NCBI GenBank assembly: GCA_026398815.1
Contig: JAPLSA010000001.1
Location: 48,200 to 112,199 of the forward strand
Length of the DNA: 64,000 bases
Reading direction: 5' to 3'
From: Gammaproteobacteria bacterium
GTDB lineage: Bacteria; Pseudomonadota; Gammaproteobacteria; Nevskiales; Nevskiaceae
Positions 1 through 9,114 of this stretch are shown one piece after another. Made by a program: the position numbers and the translations under genes. Numbering within the stretch: position 1 is the stretch's first letter; each line of letters starts with the position of its first letter. The notes under the pieces were generated by a model. That model made no database searches. It was not told the DNA's origin and was given only the letters and a program-made list of their open reading frames with translations.

Positions 1-2926
1 TCCGCGCGGCCCCTGGGCGCTCGATGGCCTCAGCGTCCAGCAGGCCGCAGACGGCAGCCGCACGGTGATCGCGCCGCAGTTGCGGCTCGACGATCTGGCG
101 CCGTGGCTGGGTCTGCTGGCCGAGCTGCCGGCCAACCGCGCGCGGCTCGCCGACCTGCGCGGCGATCTGCAGGCGCTGCGCCTGAGCCACGCTGCGCCAG
201 CACCCGATGACGGGCTGGCGGCGCTGTCGGTGCAGGCGCGGCTGCTCGGCGTTGGCCTCGACAGCGATGCGCAGCAGCCCGGCTTCGCCGGCCTCGACGG
301 CGAGCTGCAGGCCAGCGCCGACGGCGGCGTCGTCCGGCTGGCTGGCACGCCGCTGCAGCTGCACCTGCCGAAAGCCTTCGAGCAGCCGCTGCCGCTCGAT
401 GAAGTGCGTGGCGATCTGCACTGGACGCGCAGCGGCGACGACTGGCGCATCGATGCGCCGTCGCTGGCGCTGCGCATCGGCAGCAGCAGCGCCGACGGCC
501 TGCTGCAGCTGACGCTGCATCCGGCCGGACAGGTGCCGGACCTGAAGCTCGACCTTGGGCTTAAGTCCGATGCGGTCGCCGCGCTGAAGCCGTACATGCC
601 GCTCAACTGGGCGCCGAACAGCCGCGCCTGGCTGGAGCGGGCGATCCAGCAGGCACGCGTCACCGGCGGGCGTCTGCTGATCGACGCGCCGCTGACGCCG
701 CGCGATGCCGACAACCGCCCGACCATCCCGTGGCGGCTGACGCTCGATGTCGACGACGCGGTGCTGGCCTTCGCGCCGGACTGGCCGGCCGCTGAAGGCA
801 TCGCCGCGCAGCTGGTGTTCCACGACCACGGCCTCGACATCTTTGGCCGGCAGGGCCGGATCAGCGGCCTCGCAGCCCGCCGGCTGGAAGCGCGGATCGC
901 CGATTTCTCGGCTGCCGAACTGGTGCTGTCGGCCGATATCGCCGGCGACGCCAGCCAGCTCTACCGGCTGTTTCGCGAGTCGCCGCTGAAAGCCCGGCTC
1001 GGCGGGCTGATCGGCCGCACCGAGGCCAGCGGCCCGGTACGCGGCGACCTGCGGCTGCGGATGCCGCTGAACCTGCCGCAGCCGCCGGTCGATGCCAGCG
1101 GCAGCCTGCAGGTCGATGGCGTGACCCTGGCGGTGCGCGGCATGGCCGAGCCGCTGCGCGAGGTGCGCGGCGAGCTGGTTTACGGCAAGTCGATCGCCGC
1201 CGAGGCGATCAGCGCACGGCTCTACGACACCGCGCTGGCCGCGCGCATCGCCGCCGAGCCGGGCAGCAGCGAGCCGGTGCTGAGCGGCGACTTCAGTCTG
1301 CAGCCGGGCCGCGACGACGGCCTGTCGGCGGTCTATGTGCCGGCCTGGCTGCGCGCCGGGCTCAGCGGCAGCACCGAGGCGCGGCTGCGGCTGCCGCTGG
1401 GAGGACCGGAAGCCGGCCGGCTGAGCCTGACCAGCGATCTGCAGGGCGTCACGTCCAGCCTGCCGGTGCCGCTGGCCAAGACCGCCGGCTCGGCGCTGCC
1501 GCTGCGGCTGGGTCTGTCCGGCGATGGCGGCAGCACGCACCTGCAGGTGGCGGTGGCCGACAAGCTGAAAGTCGGCATCCGCTTCGCCGAAGGCGGCGAG
1601 GGCGGCAGCGGGCCGATTCGCGGCGTCGAGGCGCTGTTCGGCGCGGCGCTGCCGGAACCGCGCGCCGATGCCGACGGCCTGGTCGTCGGCGGCACGCCGG
1701 AACTGCTCGACCTGTCGGGCTGGCTCGGCGTGCTGTCGGCCGCGGGCGGCGATCGGCCGGGCGGGGCGGCCGCAGCGCCCGCGCTGCCGCTGGTGCGCGC
1801 CGATGTCAGCGCCGCCCGCACCAGCCTGCGCCGCTGGCAGTTCGGACCGATGCGGCTGCTGGCGCTGCCCGCAGCGGCGTCCGGCGGCGGCATTCGCGTG
1901 CGCACCGAGGGTGCTGCGACCGGCACCGTCGACTGGCAACCCGACGACGACGGCGGCCGGGTGGTGGCGCGCTTCGAGCGGCTGGCGATCGAGGCGCTGC
2001 CGCCGCTGCCGCCATCGGAAGCCGGTGTGGCGCCGCCGGATTCGCCGTTCGATCCGACCCGCGCGCCGGTGTTCGACGTCGATGCCCAGCAGCTCAGCCT
2101 GGGCGACGTCGCGCTCGGTCACCTGCAGGTGGCGACCGCGCGCATCGCCGATGGCCAGCGCATCGACCGGCTGGCGCTGGACGGCGGCCGGCTGGCCGGC
2201 AGCGCGCACGGCAACTGGCTGCGCCGGGAGTCGGCGTCGAGCGCGGCGCTGGATTTCGATCTGCGCGCCGATGCCATCGGCGACGTGCTGCGGGTGTTCG
2301 GCTACACGCCGAACCTCACGGCCGAGGACGCCCACTTCATCGGCAACGTGGTCTGGCCACGGGTGCCGGCCGGGCTGGAGCTGTCGCAGGCGACCGGCGA
2401 CATCGCCATCCACCTCAAGCGCGGCGCGCTGAAGGCGGTGGAGCCGGGTGCCGGCCGGGTGCTGGGCCTCGTCAACCTGTACGCGCTGCCGCGCCGGCTG
2501 CTGTTCGATTTCAAGGACGTGGTCGATGACGGCCTCGGCTTCGACACGCTCAAGGGCCGCTTCGCGCTGGCCGATGGCAATGCGGTGACCGACGATCTCG
2601 ACATCAAGAGCCCGTCGCTGAAGATCGAGATGCGCGGCCGCATCGGCCTGGCGGCGCGCGACTACGACCAGAAGGTCACCGTGATCCCGGACATCTCGAC
2701 CGGCGTCACGGTCGGCGCGACCCTGCTCGGCGGGCCGATCGCCGGTGGCATCCTGCTGGTTGCCCAGCAGCTGTTCGACAAGCCGTTCAACCAGCTCGGC
2801 AGCTTCAGCTACCGTGTCACCGGCAGCTGGGACGACCCGACCGTGCTGCAGGGCAGCGCCGAGAGCCCGCCGCCGCCCAACCCCGCCAGCAGGACCCTCG
2901 ACACCGTGGATGCACGCAATGGCTGA
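1..2926 (+). CDS. yhdP: YhdP-family AsmA-like intermembrane lipid-transport protein, C-terminal part (5' end outside window)
   Basis: The frame is already open at base 2, so the gene begins upstream and the GTG at 65 is only an internal codon. About 975 residues are visible. They are dominated by alternating beta-strand-like segments, as in AsmA-like bridge proteins thought to carry phospholipid between the inner and outer membranes. The most diagnostic block is the last 170 residues, with GRVLGLVNLYALPRRL, a central DIKSPSLKIEMRGRIGL segment and the conserved hydrophobic TLLGGPIAGGILLV stretch before a SYRVTGSWDDP end, typical of YhdP/TIGR02099. It is followed at once by nit (8-bp overlap) and tldD, an order often seen in Gammaproteobacteria. 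Family assignment is confident. The N-terminal membrane anchor cannot be seen. Confidence 0.93.
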   Translation, partial: PRGPWALDGLSVQQAADGSRTVIAPQLRLDDLAPWLGLLAELPANRARLADLRGDLQALRLSHAAPAPDDGLAALSVQARLLGVGLDSDAQQPGFAGLDGELQASADGGVVRLAGTPLQLHLPKAFEQPLPLDEVRGDLHWTRSGDDWRIDAPSLALRIGSSSADGLLQLTLHPAGQVPDLKLDLGLKSDAVAALKPYMPLNWAPNSRAWLERAIQQARVTGGRLLIDAPLTPRDADNRPTIPWRLTLDVDDAVLAFAPDWPAAEGIAAQLVFHDHGLDIFGRQGRISGLAARRLEARIADFSAAELVLSADIAGDASQLYRLFRESPLKARLGGLIGRTEASGPVRGDLRLRMPLNLPQPPVDASGSLQVDGVTLAVRGMAEPLREVRGELVYGKSIAAEAISARLYDTALAARIAAEPGSSEPVLSGDFSLQPGRDDGLSAVYVPAWLRAGLSGSTEARLRLPLGGPEAGRLSLTSDLQGVTSSLPVPLAKTAGSALPLRLGLSGDGGSTHLQVAVADKLKVGIRFAEGGEGGSGPIRGVEALFGAALPEPRADADGLVVGGTPELLDLSGWLGVLSAAGGDRPGGAAAAPALPLVRADVSAARTSLRRWQFGPMRLLALPAAASGGGIRVRTEGAATGTVDWQPDDDGGRVVARFERLAIEALPPLPPSEAGVAPPDSPFDPTRAPVFDVDAQQLSLGDVALGHLQVATARIADGQRIDRLALDGGRLAGSAHGNWLRRESASSAALDFDLRADAIGDVLRVFGYTPNLTAEDAHFIGNVVWPRVPAGLELSQATGDIAIHLKRGALKAVEPGAGRVLGLVNLYALPRRLLFDFKDVVDDGLGFDTLKGRFALADGNAVTDDLDIKSPSLKIEMRGRIGLAARDYDQKVTVIPDISTGVTVGATLLGGPIAGGILLVAQQLFDKPFNQLGSFSYRVTGSWDDPTVLQGSAESPPPPNPASRTLDTVDARNG

Positions 2927-3755
2927 GCCGGCGCTGATCAGCGCGATCCAGATGAATTCCACCGCCGACGTCGCCGCCAACCTGGCGACTGCCGGCCGCC
3001 TGCTGGCCGAGGCCCGCGCGGCCGGCGCGGTGCTGGCGGCGCTGCCGGAGAACTTCGCGATCATGGGCGCCCGCGACACCGACAAGCTGGCGCACGCCGA
3101 GCCGTACGGGCACGGGCCGATCCAGGACTGGCTGGCCGCGACCGCGCAGCGGCTCGGGCTGTGGATCGTCGCCGGCACCGTGCCGGTGGCGGTCGACGGC
3201 GATCCGGGCCGGGTCTGGGCGGCGAGCCTGGTATTCGATGCCGACGGCCGGCAGCGCGCCCGCTACGACAAGATCCATCTGTTCGACGTCGATGTGCCGA
3301 GCGCCAGCGGCGAGCGCTATCGGGAGTCGCGCACCATCGCCCACGGCGATCCGTCCGGCTTCGCGGTGGTCGACACGCCAGCCGGCCGGCTCGGCCTGTC
3401 GGTCTGCTACGACCTGCGCTTCCCGGAGCTGTACCGGCAGCTGGCGGGCATGGGCGCGGAAATCCTCTGCGTGCCGGCGGCGTTCACCGCCAGGACCGGC
3501 GAGGCGCACTGGGAAATCCTGCTGCGCGCCCGGGCGATCGAGAACCAGTGCTATGTGATCGCGCCGGGCGAAACCGGCAGCCACGCCGGCGGCCGCCAGA
3601 CCTGGGGCCATTCGCTGATCGTCGGCCCCTGGGGCGAGCTGCTGGCCTGTCGCGAGGCCGGCGAAGGGCTGGCCACCGCCGCCGTCGACCTGACCGCGCT
3701 GCAGGCGCTGCGCGCCAGCTTCCCGAACCTGTCGCAGCGGCGCATCGGCGTCTGA
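2919..3755 (+). CDS. Carbon-nitrogen hydrolase, Nit1-like (probable deaminated glutathione amidase)
   Basis: The 278-residue protein belongs to the nitrilase superfamily. The Glu-Lys-Cys triad is visible: E44 in LPENF, K118 in YDKIHLF and C163 in [13 protein letters not shown]. The FPELYR signature fits the Nit1/YbeM branch, which hydrolyses deaminated glutathione as metabolite repair. No signal peptide is present, so it should be cytoplasmic. The start ATG at 2919 overlaps the yhdP stop. An in-frame ATG at 2910 would add three residues and cannot be excluded. The gene sits between yhdP and tldD, a conserved neighbourhood. Substrate is inferred from the family only. Confidence 0.92.
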   Translation: MAEPALISAIQMNSTADVAANLATAGRLLAEARAAGAVLAALPENFAIMGARDTDKLAHAEPYGHGPIQDWLAATAQRLGLWIVAGTVPVAVDGDPGRVWAASLVFDADGRQRARYDKIHLFDVDVPSASGERYRESRTIAHGDPSGFAVVDTPAGRLGLSVCYDLRFPELYRQLAGMGAEILCVPAAFTARTGEAHWEILLRARAIENQCYVIAPGETGSHAGGRQTWGHSLIVGPWGELLACREAGEGLATAAVDLTALQALRASFPNLSQRRIGV

Positions 3756-3826
3756 GCGCCCGCCGCGCCCGCCCGCCGATCGTCGTCCGCGTTCACACTG
3801 CACCCCTTTCCTTTTCGTCTGCCGAC

Positions 3827-5269
3827 ATGACCACCGCTCTCGATCTTGCTTCCGCCACCCTGCTGGCACCCGCCGCGCTCGACGAAGGCGCGATCCAGCG
3901 CGTGCTGTCCGGCCTGATGAAGCCGGGCATCGACGCCGCCGACCTGTACTTCCAGAACTCGGTGTCGGAGTCGTGGTTCTTCGAGGACGGCATCGTCAAG
4001 TCCGGCGCCAGCCACACCGAGCAGGGCGTCGGCGTGCGCGCGATCGGCGGCGAGAAGACCGGCTTCGCCTATTCCGATGAACTGAGCCTGCCGGCGCTGG
4101 TCGATGCCTCGGGCGCGGCGACGGCGATCGTCCGCCACGGCCAGACCGGCTCGCTCGGCAATGTCGTCCCGGCCTCGCGCCCGGCGCTGTACCCGGCGGC
4201 GAGCCCGCTCGACAGCTGGCCGACCGAGCAGAAGCTCGCGCTGCTGAAGCGCGCCGACGCGGCGGCCCGGGCGATCGACCCACGCATCACCCAGGTGATG
4301 GTGTCGCTGGCCGCGACCCACGACATCGTGCTGGTCGCCGCCGCCGATGGCACCCTGGCGGCCGATGTGCGGCCGCTGGTGCGGATGAACGTCACGGTGA
4401 TCGCCGAACACCAGGGCCGCCGCGAACAGGCCGGCGGCGGCGGCGGCGGACGCGGCAGCTACGGCGATTTCTTCGGCGGCGACGCTGCCGAGCGCTACGC
4501 CGCCGAAGCCGTGCGCCAGGCGCTGATGCTGCTGGAAGCCGGCCCGGCGCCGGCCGGCGCGATGACCGTGGTGCTCGGCGCCGGCTGGCCCGGCATCCTG
4601 CTGCACGAAGCGGTCGGCCACGGGCTGGAAGGCGACTTCAACCGCAAGGGCACCTCGGCGTATTCGAACCGCATCGGCCAGAAGGTGGCGAGCCCGCTGT
4701 GCACCATCGTCGATGACGGCACGCTTCCCGGCCGCCGCGGCAGCCTGACGCTCGACGACGAAGGCACGCCGACGCAGTGCACGACCCTGATCGAGAACGG
4801 CATCCTGCGCGGCTACCTGCAAGACAAGCTCAACGCCCGGCTGATGGGCATGGCGCCGACCGGCAACGGCCGCCGCGAATCGTTTTCGCACCTGCCGATG
4901 CCGCGCATGACCAACACCTACATGCTGCCCGGCCAGAGCGACCCGGCCGAGATCATCGCCTCGGTGAAGAAGGGCCTGTACGCAGTCAATTTCGCCGGCG
5001 GCCAGGTCGACATCACCAACGGCAACTTCAGCTTCTCGGCCAGCGAGGCCTACCTGATCGAGGACGGCAAGGTGACCCGGCCGGTGAAGGGCGCAACCCT
5101 GATCGGCAATGGCCCGGAAGCGATGAGCCGGGTGTCGATGGTCGGCAACGACTTGAAGCTCGACACCGGCGTCGGCACCTGCGGCAAGGACGGCCAGAGC
5201 GTGCCGGTCGGCGTCGGCCAGCCGACGCTGAAGCTCGACAACATGACCGTCGGCGGCACCCAGGCCTGA
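3827..5269 (+). CDS. tldD: Metalloprotease TldD
   Basis: The 480-residue protein has the usual TldD length. It carries the zinc-binding HExxxH motif as [14 protein letters not shown] (H260, E261, H265), followed by the conserved [15 protein letters not shown] and [10 protein letters not shown] segments. TldD works with TldE/PmbA as a heterodimeric protease that unwinds and cleaves peptides, for example in microcin processing and CcdA degradation. The partner gene is not in this window. The ATG at 3827 has no strong Shine-Dalgarno sequence, but it opens where homologues begin. A glycine-rich loop ([14 protein letters not shown]) lies near residue 205. Confidence 0.95.
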   Translation: MTTALDLASATLLAPAALDEGAIQRVLSGLMKPGIDAADLYFQNSVSESWFFEDGIVKSGASHTEQGVGVRAIGGEKTGFAYSDELSLPALVDASGAATAIVRHGQTGSLGNVVPASRPALYPAASPLDSWPTEQKLALLKRADAAARAIDPRITQVMVSLAATHDIVLVAAADGTLAADVRPLVRMNVTVIAEHQGRREQAGGGGGGRGSYGDFFGGDAAERYAAEAVRQALMLLEAGPAPAGAMTVVLGAGWPGILLHEAVGHGLEGDFNRKGTSAYSNRIGQKVASPLCTIVDDGTLPGRRGSLTLDDEGTPTQCTTLIENGILRGYLQDKLNARLMGMAPTGNGRRESFSHLPMPRMTNTYMLPGQSDPAEIIASVKKGLYAVNFAGGQVDITNGNFSFSASEAYLIEDGKVTRPVKGATLIGNGPEAMSRVSMVGNDLKLDTGVGTCGKDGQSVPVGVGQPTLKLDNMTVGGTQA

Positions 5270-5279
5270 GGTCCGCGCG

Positions 5280-5633
5280 ATGAAACCAACCCCTTCCGCC
5301 ACCGGCCCGGTCGCCGGCCGTCGCAAGGTCACGCGCAGCGCCGACAACGGCAGCGCGCCGGCCGGCGCCGGCCGCGGCATCGTCGTGCGGCTGAGCCGCA
5401 TCGGCGTCGTGCAGGTGATCCGCCTGCCGGCCGAACTGCGCTTCGAGGCCGAATCGGTGCGCCTGATCCGCGACGGCGACCGGCTGATCGTCGAGCCGGT
5501 CGGCAAGGCCGAGGCCGCCACGCCGCTGCCGTTCGCGACACCGGCGCCGGACAGCGGCCCGCGGCCGCGCCGCCGGGCGCCCGATGCCGATGCCCGCGTG
5601 CCCGGCCCGGTCGGCCCGAAGATCGGCCGCTGA
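5280..5633 (+). CDS. Orphan VapB/AbrB-type DNA-binding domain protein
   Basis: This 117-residue basic protein has a central segment, VQVIRLPAELRFEAESVRL followed by IRDGDRLIVEPV, that matches the swapped-hairpin AbrB fold of VapB antitoxins (typically 'QAVRLPKEFRFEGDEVRIRREGDRLILEP'). The N-terminal 35 residues and the Pro/Arg/Ala-rich C-terminal 45 residues look disordered and are not part of that domain. A good GAGG ribosome site precedes the ATG. No VapC/PIN toxin gene is adjacent: tldD ends 10 bp upstream and rsmD starts 28 bp downstream. It may be a domesticated regulator rather than an antitoxin. Function is inferred. Confidence 0.72.
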   Translation: MKPTPSATGPVAGRRKVTRSADNGSAPAGAGRGIVVRLSRIGVVQVIRLPAELRFEAESVRLIRDGDRLIVEPVGKAEAATPLPFATPAPDSGPRPRRRAPDADARVPGPVGPKIGR

Positions 5634-5661
5634 CATTTCTGACCGCCTCCCACGACCCCGA

Positions 5662-6237
5662 ATGAAAAGACCCCTTGGCCGCCTGCGCATCATCGGCGGC
5701 GAATTCCGCAGCCGCCTGATCGACTTCGATGCCGACGCCGGCGTGCGCCCGACGCCGGACCGCGTCCGCCAGACCGTGTTCGACTGGCTCAACCCGATGA
5801 TCGACGGCAGCGCCGTGCTCGACCTGTTCGCCGGCAGCGGCGCGCTCGGGCTGGAAGCGTTGTCGCGCGGCGCGGCGCAGGCCAGCTTCGTCGAGACCGG
5901 CGCCCGGCAGGCCGACGACATCCGCGCCGCGATCGGCAAGCTGGGGGTCGCGACGCGCGCCGAGGTGCTGCGCGGCGACGGCATCAGCTTTCTGCGCGGC
6001 ACCGCCAGCCGCTACGAGATCGTGTTCGTCGATCCGCCGTACGACTCGCCGCTGCTGGCCGCCACGCTCGCCAGCCTGCCGCCGGTGCTGAAGGCGCTGA
6101 ACCGCATCTACCTCGAATGGCCGAAGGGCCAGCCGCCGCAGCTGCCAGCCGGCTACACGGTGCTCAAGGAAAAGGCGGCCGGGCAGGTAAGCTACGGGCT
6201 GATCACGTACGCGCCACCGGGAGATCTGCCGCCGTGA
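5662..6237 (+). CDS. rsmD: 16S rRNA (guanine(966)-N(2))-methyltransferase RsmD
   Basis: The 191-residue protein matches RsmD, which methylates G966 of 16S rRNA in the 30S subunit with S-adenosylmethionine. It opens with the typical LRIIGGEFRSRLI, has the DxFAGSGALGLEALSRGA SAM-binding motif near residues 53-70 and the catalytic DPPY tetrad at residues 124-127. Its stop overlaps the start of coaD by four bases (GTGA), and rsmD-coaD is a conserved pair. The start ATG at 5662 gives the standard length. Confidence 0.95.
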   Translation: MKRPLGRLRIIGGEFRSRLIDFDADAGVRPTPDRVRQTVFDWLNPMIDGSAVLDLFAGSGALGLEALSRGAAQASFVETGARQADDIRAAIGKLGVATRAEVLRGDGISFLRGTASRYEIVFVDPPYDSPLLAATLASLPPVLKALNRIYLEWPKGQPPQLPAGYTVLKEKAAGQVSYGLITYAPPGDLPP

Positions 6238-6725
6238 GTGTCATCGCCGCCTATTCGGGCACCTTCGATCCGATCACCCTCGGCCACAACGACATCATCC
6301 ACCGCGCTGCGCGGATGTTTCCGAAGCTGATCGTCGCGGTCGGCTCGAACATCGCCAAGAACCCCAAGTTCTCGCTGGAAGAGCGCTGCGACCTGATCCG
6401 CGCGGCGGTCACCGACCTGCCGAACGTCGAGGTCGTCGGCTTCAACGGGCTGGTCGTCGACTTCGCCAAGGAACACGGCGTGACGGTGCTGGTGCGCGGA
6501 GTCCGCAATGTCGGCGACGTCGAGTACGAGAAGCAGATGGCGGTGATGAACCGCGACCTGTACCCGACGCTCGACACCGTGCTGCTTGCGCCGAGCCCGG
6601 AGTACGCCCACCTGTCGTCGAGCCTGGTGCGGGAGCTCACCGGCCTGGGTGCGCCGGTCAAGAAGCTGGTACCGAAGGCGGTGATTCCGGCGCTGCTGGC
6701 GCGCTTCGGCCGCAAGCTGCGCTGA
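6234..6725 (+). CDS. coaD: Phosphopantetheine adenylyltransferase CoaD
   Basis: This 163-residue enzyme converts 4'-phosphopantetheine and ATP to dephospho-CoA, the penultimate step of coenzyme A synthesis. The nucleotidyltransferase motif YSGTFDPITLGH lies near the N-terminus, followed by the substrate-binding VVGFNGLVVDF and the ATP-contacting SSSLVREL motif. The start is the GTG at 6234, which overlaps the rsmD stop and suggests translational coupling. A downstream GTG at 6238 is in another frame. Confidence 0.95.
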   Translation: MSVIAAYSGTFDPITLGHNDIIHRAARMFPKLIVAVGSNIAKNPKFSLEERCDLIRAAVTDLPNVEVVGFNGLVVDFAKEHGVTVLVRGVRNVGDVEYEKQMAVMNRDLYPTLDTVLLAPSPEYAHLSSSLVRELTGLGAPVKKLVPKAVIPALLARFGRKLR

Positions 6726-6733
6726 CCGTCGGC

Positions 6734-7228
6734 ATGAGCGGCGAGCGCGCGGCGGTGGATCTTCGCGAGCGCCTGCTGGCGCTGATCGGCCTGCAGCAGC
6801 CGGCGGCCAGCGCCGGCCCGCTGGCCGATGCGCTGCTCGCGCGGTGGCAGCGCGAAGCGCCGGCCGGCGAGCCTTTCGATGCGGCGATCGCCCGGCTGCA
6901 GCAGCTGACCCGGCAGCAGCTCGGTCCACTGGCCGAGACGGCGGCCGATGCGGCGTCCCCGGTGACGATCGAACCCGATGCCGCCACCCGCAAGGCGCTG
7001 CGCGCCTGCTTCGCCACGCTCGGCACCGATGCCGCGAAGCTGATCCTGGGCTACTACGAGTTCGGCGGCGATGGCGGCGGGCCGGCCGCGCGGCAGCGCC
7101 GACGCCAGCAGCTGGCGACGCGGCTCGGGGTCACGCCGGAAGCCTTGCGTGACCGGGCGCTGGCGGCTCGCGCCGGGCTTGAGGCCGGCGTCCGCGCCCG
7201 CTGCGCCGATGACGGTGCCGGCGCATGA
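6734..7228 (+). CDS. Sigma-factor-like HTH protein (sigma region 4-like)
   Basis: The product has 164 residues. The C-terminal third, LILGYYEF then RQQLATRLGVTPEALRDRA and a final LEAGVRARC, resembles the 'LI.YY...R..LA..LG....ALR.RA.R.R..LE.C' helix-turn-helix pattern of short sigma-like proteins found beside anti-sigma genes in Acidobacteria and relatives. The N-terminal part is Ala/Gln-rich and helical with no recognised domain. It lies 8 bp after coaD, and its stop overlaps the next start by four bases (ATGA), so the two are probably translated together. The sigma-like role is inferred from pattern and pairing and could be wrong. Confidence 0.55.
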   Translation: MSGERAAVDLRERLLALIGLQQPAASAGPLADALLARWQREAPAGEPFDAAIARLQQLTRQQLGPLAETAADAASPVTIEPDAATRKALRACFATLGTDAAKLILGYYEFGGDGGGPAARQRRRQQLATRLGVTPEALRDRALAARAGLEAGVRARCADDGAGA

Positions 7229-8052
7229 ACGCGGTGGCGGACGCCGACTGGCGTGGCCTGCTGCTGCGGCAGCTGCCGCCGGCCGAGACACAGCGGCTGG
7301 AGTGCCTGCTGCTCACCGATCCGGCAGCGCTGGCGGCGCTGCGCGATGCCGAAACCGATCTCCACGATGACGCGGCCCGGCTGCAGCTGGCGGCGGCCGA
7401 GCAGGCGGCGTTCGATCGCCATCTGCTGAACACGGCGGACGGGCAGGCCCGCCAGCGCTTCAGCCAGGCGATGAAGCCGCAGCCTCAGGAAACCCGTCGC
7501 GGCCGCCGCTACACGCCGCTGGCGCGGCCGCGCAGCCGCTACGGCCTGCGCATGGCGCTGACCGGCGTGGTGATCGCCGCCGGTCTGGCTCTTGTTCTCG
7601 GCGTGTTCCGGCGCGACCTGCTGACCGGTGTCAGCCGCCATCTCCACGCGACCGCCAGCCCGGCAGTCGTTGCGGCGGAGCCGACCTTGCTGCTGCTGGC
7701 GACCGGCGCGGCCGGCGCTGCGCGTCCGGCCGTCAACGTGGTGCTGCGCGCCGGCGCCAGCGGGCTGCGCGTGCAGGCGGAAGTGACGCATGCCGAAGAA
7801 GCGCGGCTGTACCGCATCCGCCTGTTCGACGACGCCGATCCGTCGACCGCGCTGTTCGAAGCCGGTGATCTGCCATTGCAGACGCTGAACGGCTACCGCT
7901 TCATCGAAACGCTGCTGCCGGCCTCGGCGCTGGCCGGCGGCGCGCGCCGCTTGCAGGTGGATGCGCTGCCGCCGGCAGGCGCGTTCAGCGACCGCTGGCT
8001 GATCCGGGCGCGCAGCACGGACGCGCCGCCGATCGCGCTGCCGGGGCGCTGA
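7225..8052 (+). CDS. Single-pass membrane anti-sigma-factor-like protein
   Basis: The 275-residue protein has a cytoplasmic N-terminal domain (residues 1-85) with the repeated pattern of anti-sigma-like proteins: LLLRQLPPAETQRLECLLLTD, then a second 'LxxxExxxFxxHLL' helix pair ending in RQRFSQAM. A basic stretch precedes one membrane segment near residues 111-127 (ALTGVVIAAGLALVLGVF). The remaining 145 residues should be periplasmic and beta-rich. No zinc HxxxCxxC motif is present. It is coupled by ATGA overlap to the sigma-like gene upstream, the usual arrangement for a membrane-tethered regulator pair. The signal sensed is unknown. Confidence 0.6.
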   Translation: MNAVADADWRGLLLRQLPPAETQRLECLLLTDPAALAALRDAETDLHDDAARLQLAAAEQAAFDRHLLNTADGQARQRFSQAMKPQPQETRRGRRYTPLARPRSRYGLRMALTGVVIAAGLALVLGVFRRDLLTGVSRHLHATASPAVVAAEPTLLLLATGAAGAARPAVNVVLRAGASGLRVQAEVTHAEEARLYRIRLFDDADPSTALFEAGDLPLQTLNGYRFIETLLPASALAGGARRLQVDALPPAGAFSDRWLIRARSTDAPPIALPGR

Positions 8053-8073
8053 TCCGCCGCCACGCCGCGCCGC

Positions 8074-9045
8074 TTACGGCGTCAGGCGGCTGCGGAAGGC
8101 GAGGTAGTCGGCGGTGACCCGATCCGGCGCTTCGAGCATCGGCAGGTGGCCGATGTTGTCCAGCATCACGACGGTAGCGTTCGGCAGCAGCGACTTCAGG
8201 ATCGCCGCGCCGGACGGATGTAGCACGCGGTCGCGGTTGCCCCAGGTGATCAAGGTCGGCGTCGCCAGCGGCGGCTGCAACGCGGCCAGCTGGCTGTCGA
8301 GCGCGCCGGACTGCTCGCGGATCTCCTCGAAGATTTGTTCGTTGAGCCGGAAGTTGGCGATCTGCCGGCGCGCCAGCACTGTGCGCACCGGCGCCGGGAT
8401 GAACGGCGGCCGCTGCATCACGAACTGCAGCAGGCGGCCGAAATCCTGCTCGCTGCGGGCGAACAGCGGCGGCGGCATGCCGGCGGCGATCAGCTTCGTC
8501 ATCTCGCTAGGCTCGGCCGACATCACGCCGGCCGGCGCCAGCAGCCACAGGCTCTGGACCTGCTCCGGATGGGCCACGGCGTAGGCCGCCGCGATCCAGC
8601 CGCCCATCGAGTTGCCGGCCAGATGAAAGCGCGCCAGGCCCAGCTGCTTCGCGATCGCTTCGACGCGCACCACCTGGTCGCCGATCCGGTAGCGGGCATC
8701 GGCCGGCTTGTCGCTTTCGCCGAAGCCGGGCAGGTCGACCGCATAGACGCGGTAGTGCGCGGTCAGGCCGCTGGCGGCGACCCGGGTCCAGTTGTCCTTG
8801 TCGGCGCCGATGCCGTGCAGCAGCAGCAGCGGCGGCGCCTCGCGTGGACCGCCTTCGAGGTAGACCAGATGCCAGTGGCGGCCATCGGCCTCGATGTTCA
8901 TTTCCGAGCGTTCGAGCCTGGCGCGCATCCGCTCCAGGCTCATCGCGGTATCGGCCAGCCGCGCCGGCGCCAGCAGGTACAGCGCGGCGTAGACCAGCAC
9001 GGTGACGGCCAGCAGGGCGACCAGCAGCTTCAGGATCAGGACCAC
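8074..9045 (-). CDS. Membrane-anchored alpha/beta hydrolase (lipase/esterase-like)
   Basis: The 323-residue protein starts at a GTG. A hydrophobic N-terminal anchor (residues 1-26, LILKLLVALLAVTVLVYAAL) is followed by an alpha/beta hydrolase fold. The oxyanion HG motif is in LLLLHGIGADKDNW, the nucleophile elbow is GNSMGGW, and the late His is in NIGHLPMLEAP. This arrangement resembles ABHD6/monoacylglycerol-lipase-like enzymes. Substrate is unknown. It converges with the anti-sigma-like gene (21-bp gap) and lies just downstream of, and in the same orientation as, the next lipase gene. Confidence 0.88.
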   Translation of the reverse strand: MVLILKLLVALLAVTVLVYAALYLLAPARLADTAMSLERMRARLERSEMNIEADGRHWHLVYLEGGPREAPPLLLLHGIGADKDNWTRVAASGLTAHYRVYAVDLPGFGESDKPADARYRIGDQVVRVEAIAKQLGLARFHLAGNSMGGWIAAAYAVAHPEQVQSLWLLAPAGVMSAEPSEMTKLIAAGMPPPLFARSEQDFGRLLQFVMQRPPFIPAPVRTVLARRQIANFRLNEQIFEEIREQSGALDSQLAALQPPLATPTLITWGNRDRVLHPSGAAILKSLLPNATVVMLDNIGHLPMLEAPDRVTADYLAFRSRLTP

Positions 9046-9114
9046 GGGATTCTTCCGGACGCGGGAACGGGGCAGGGCAGCGGATGGTAGCGGCGGCCGG
9101 CCGGTTGCCGGCGA

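Noticed and set aside
3551..5653. Long open frame (about 700 codons) on the minus strand across tldD
   Set aside because: It is antisense to a clear tldD and has Arg/Ala/Gly-rich nonsense composition produced by GC-biased third positions.
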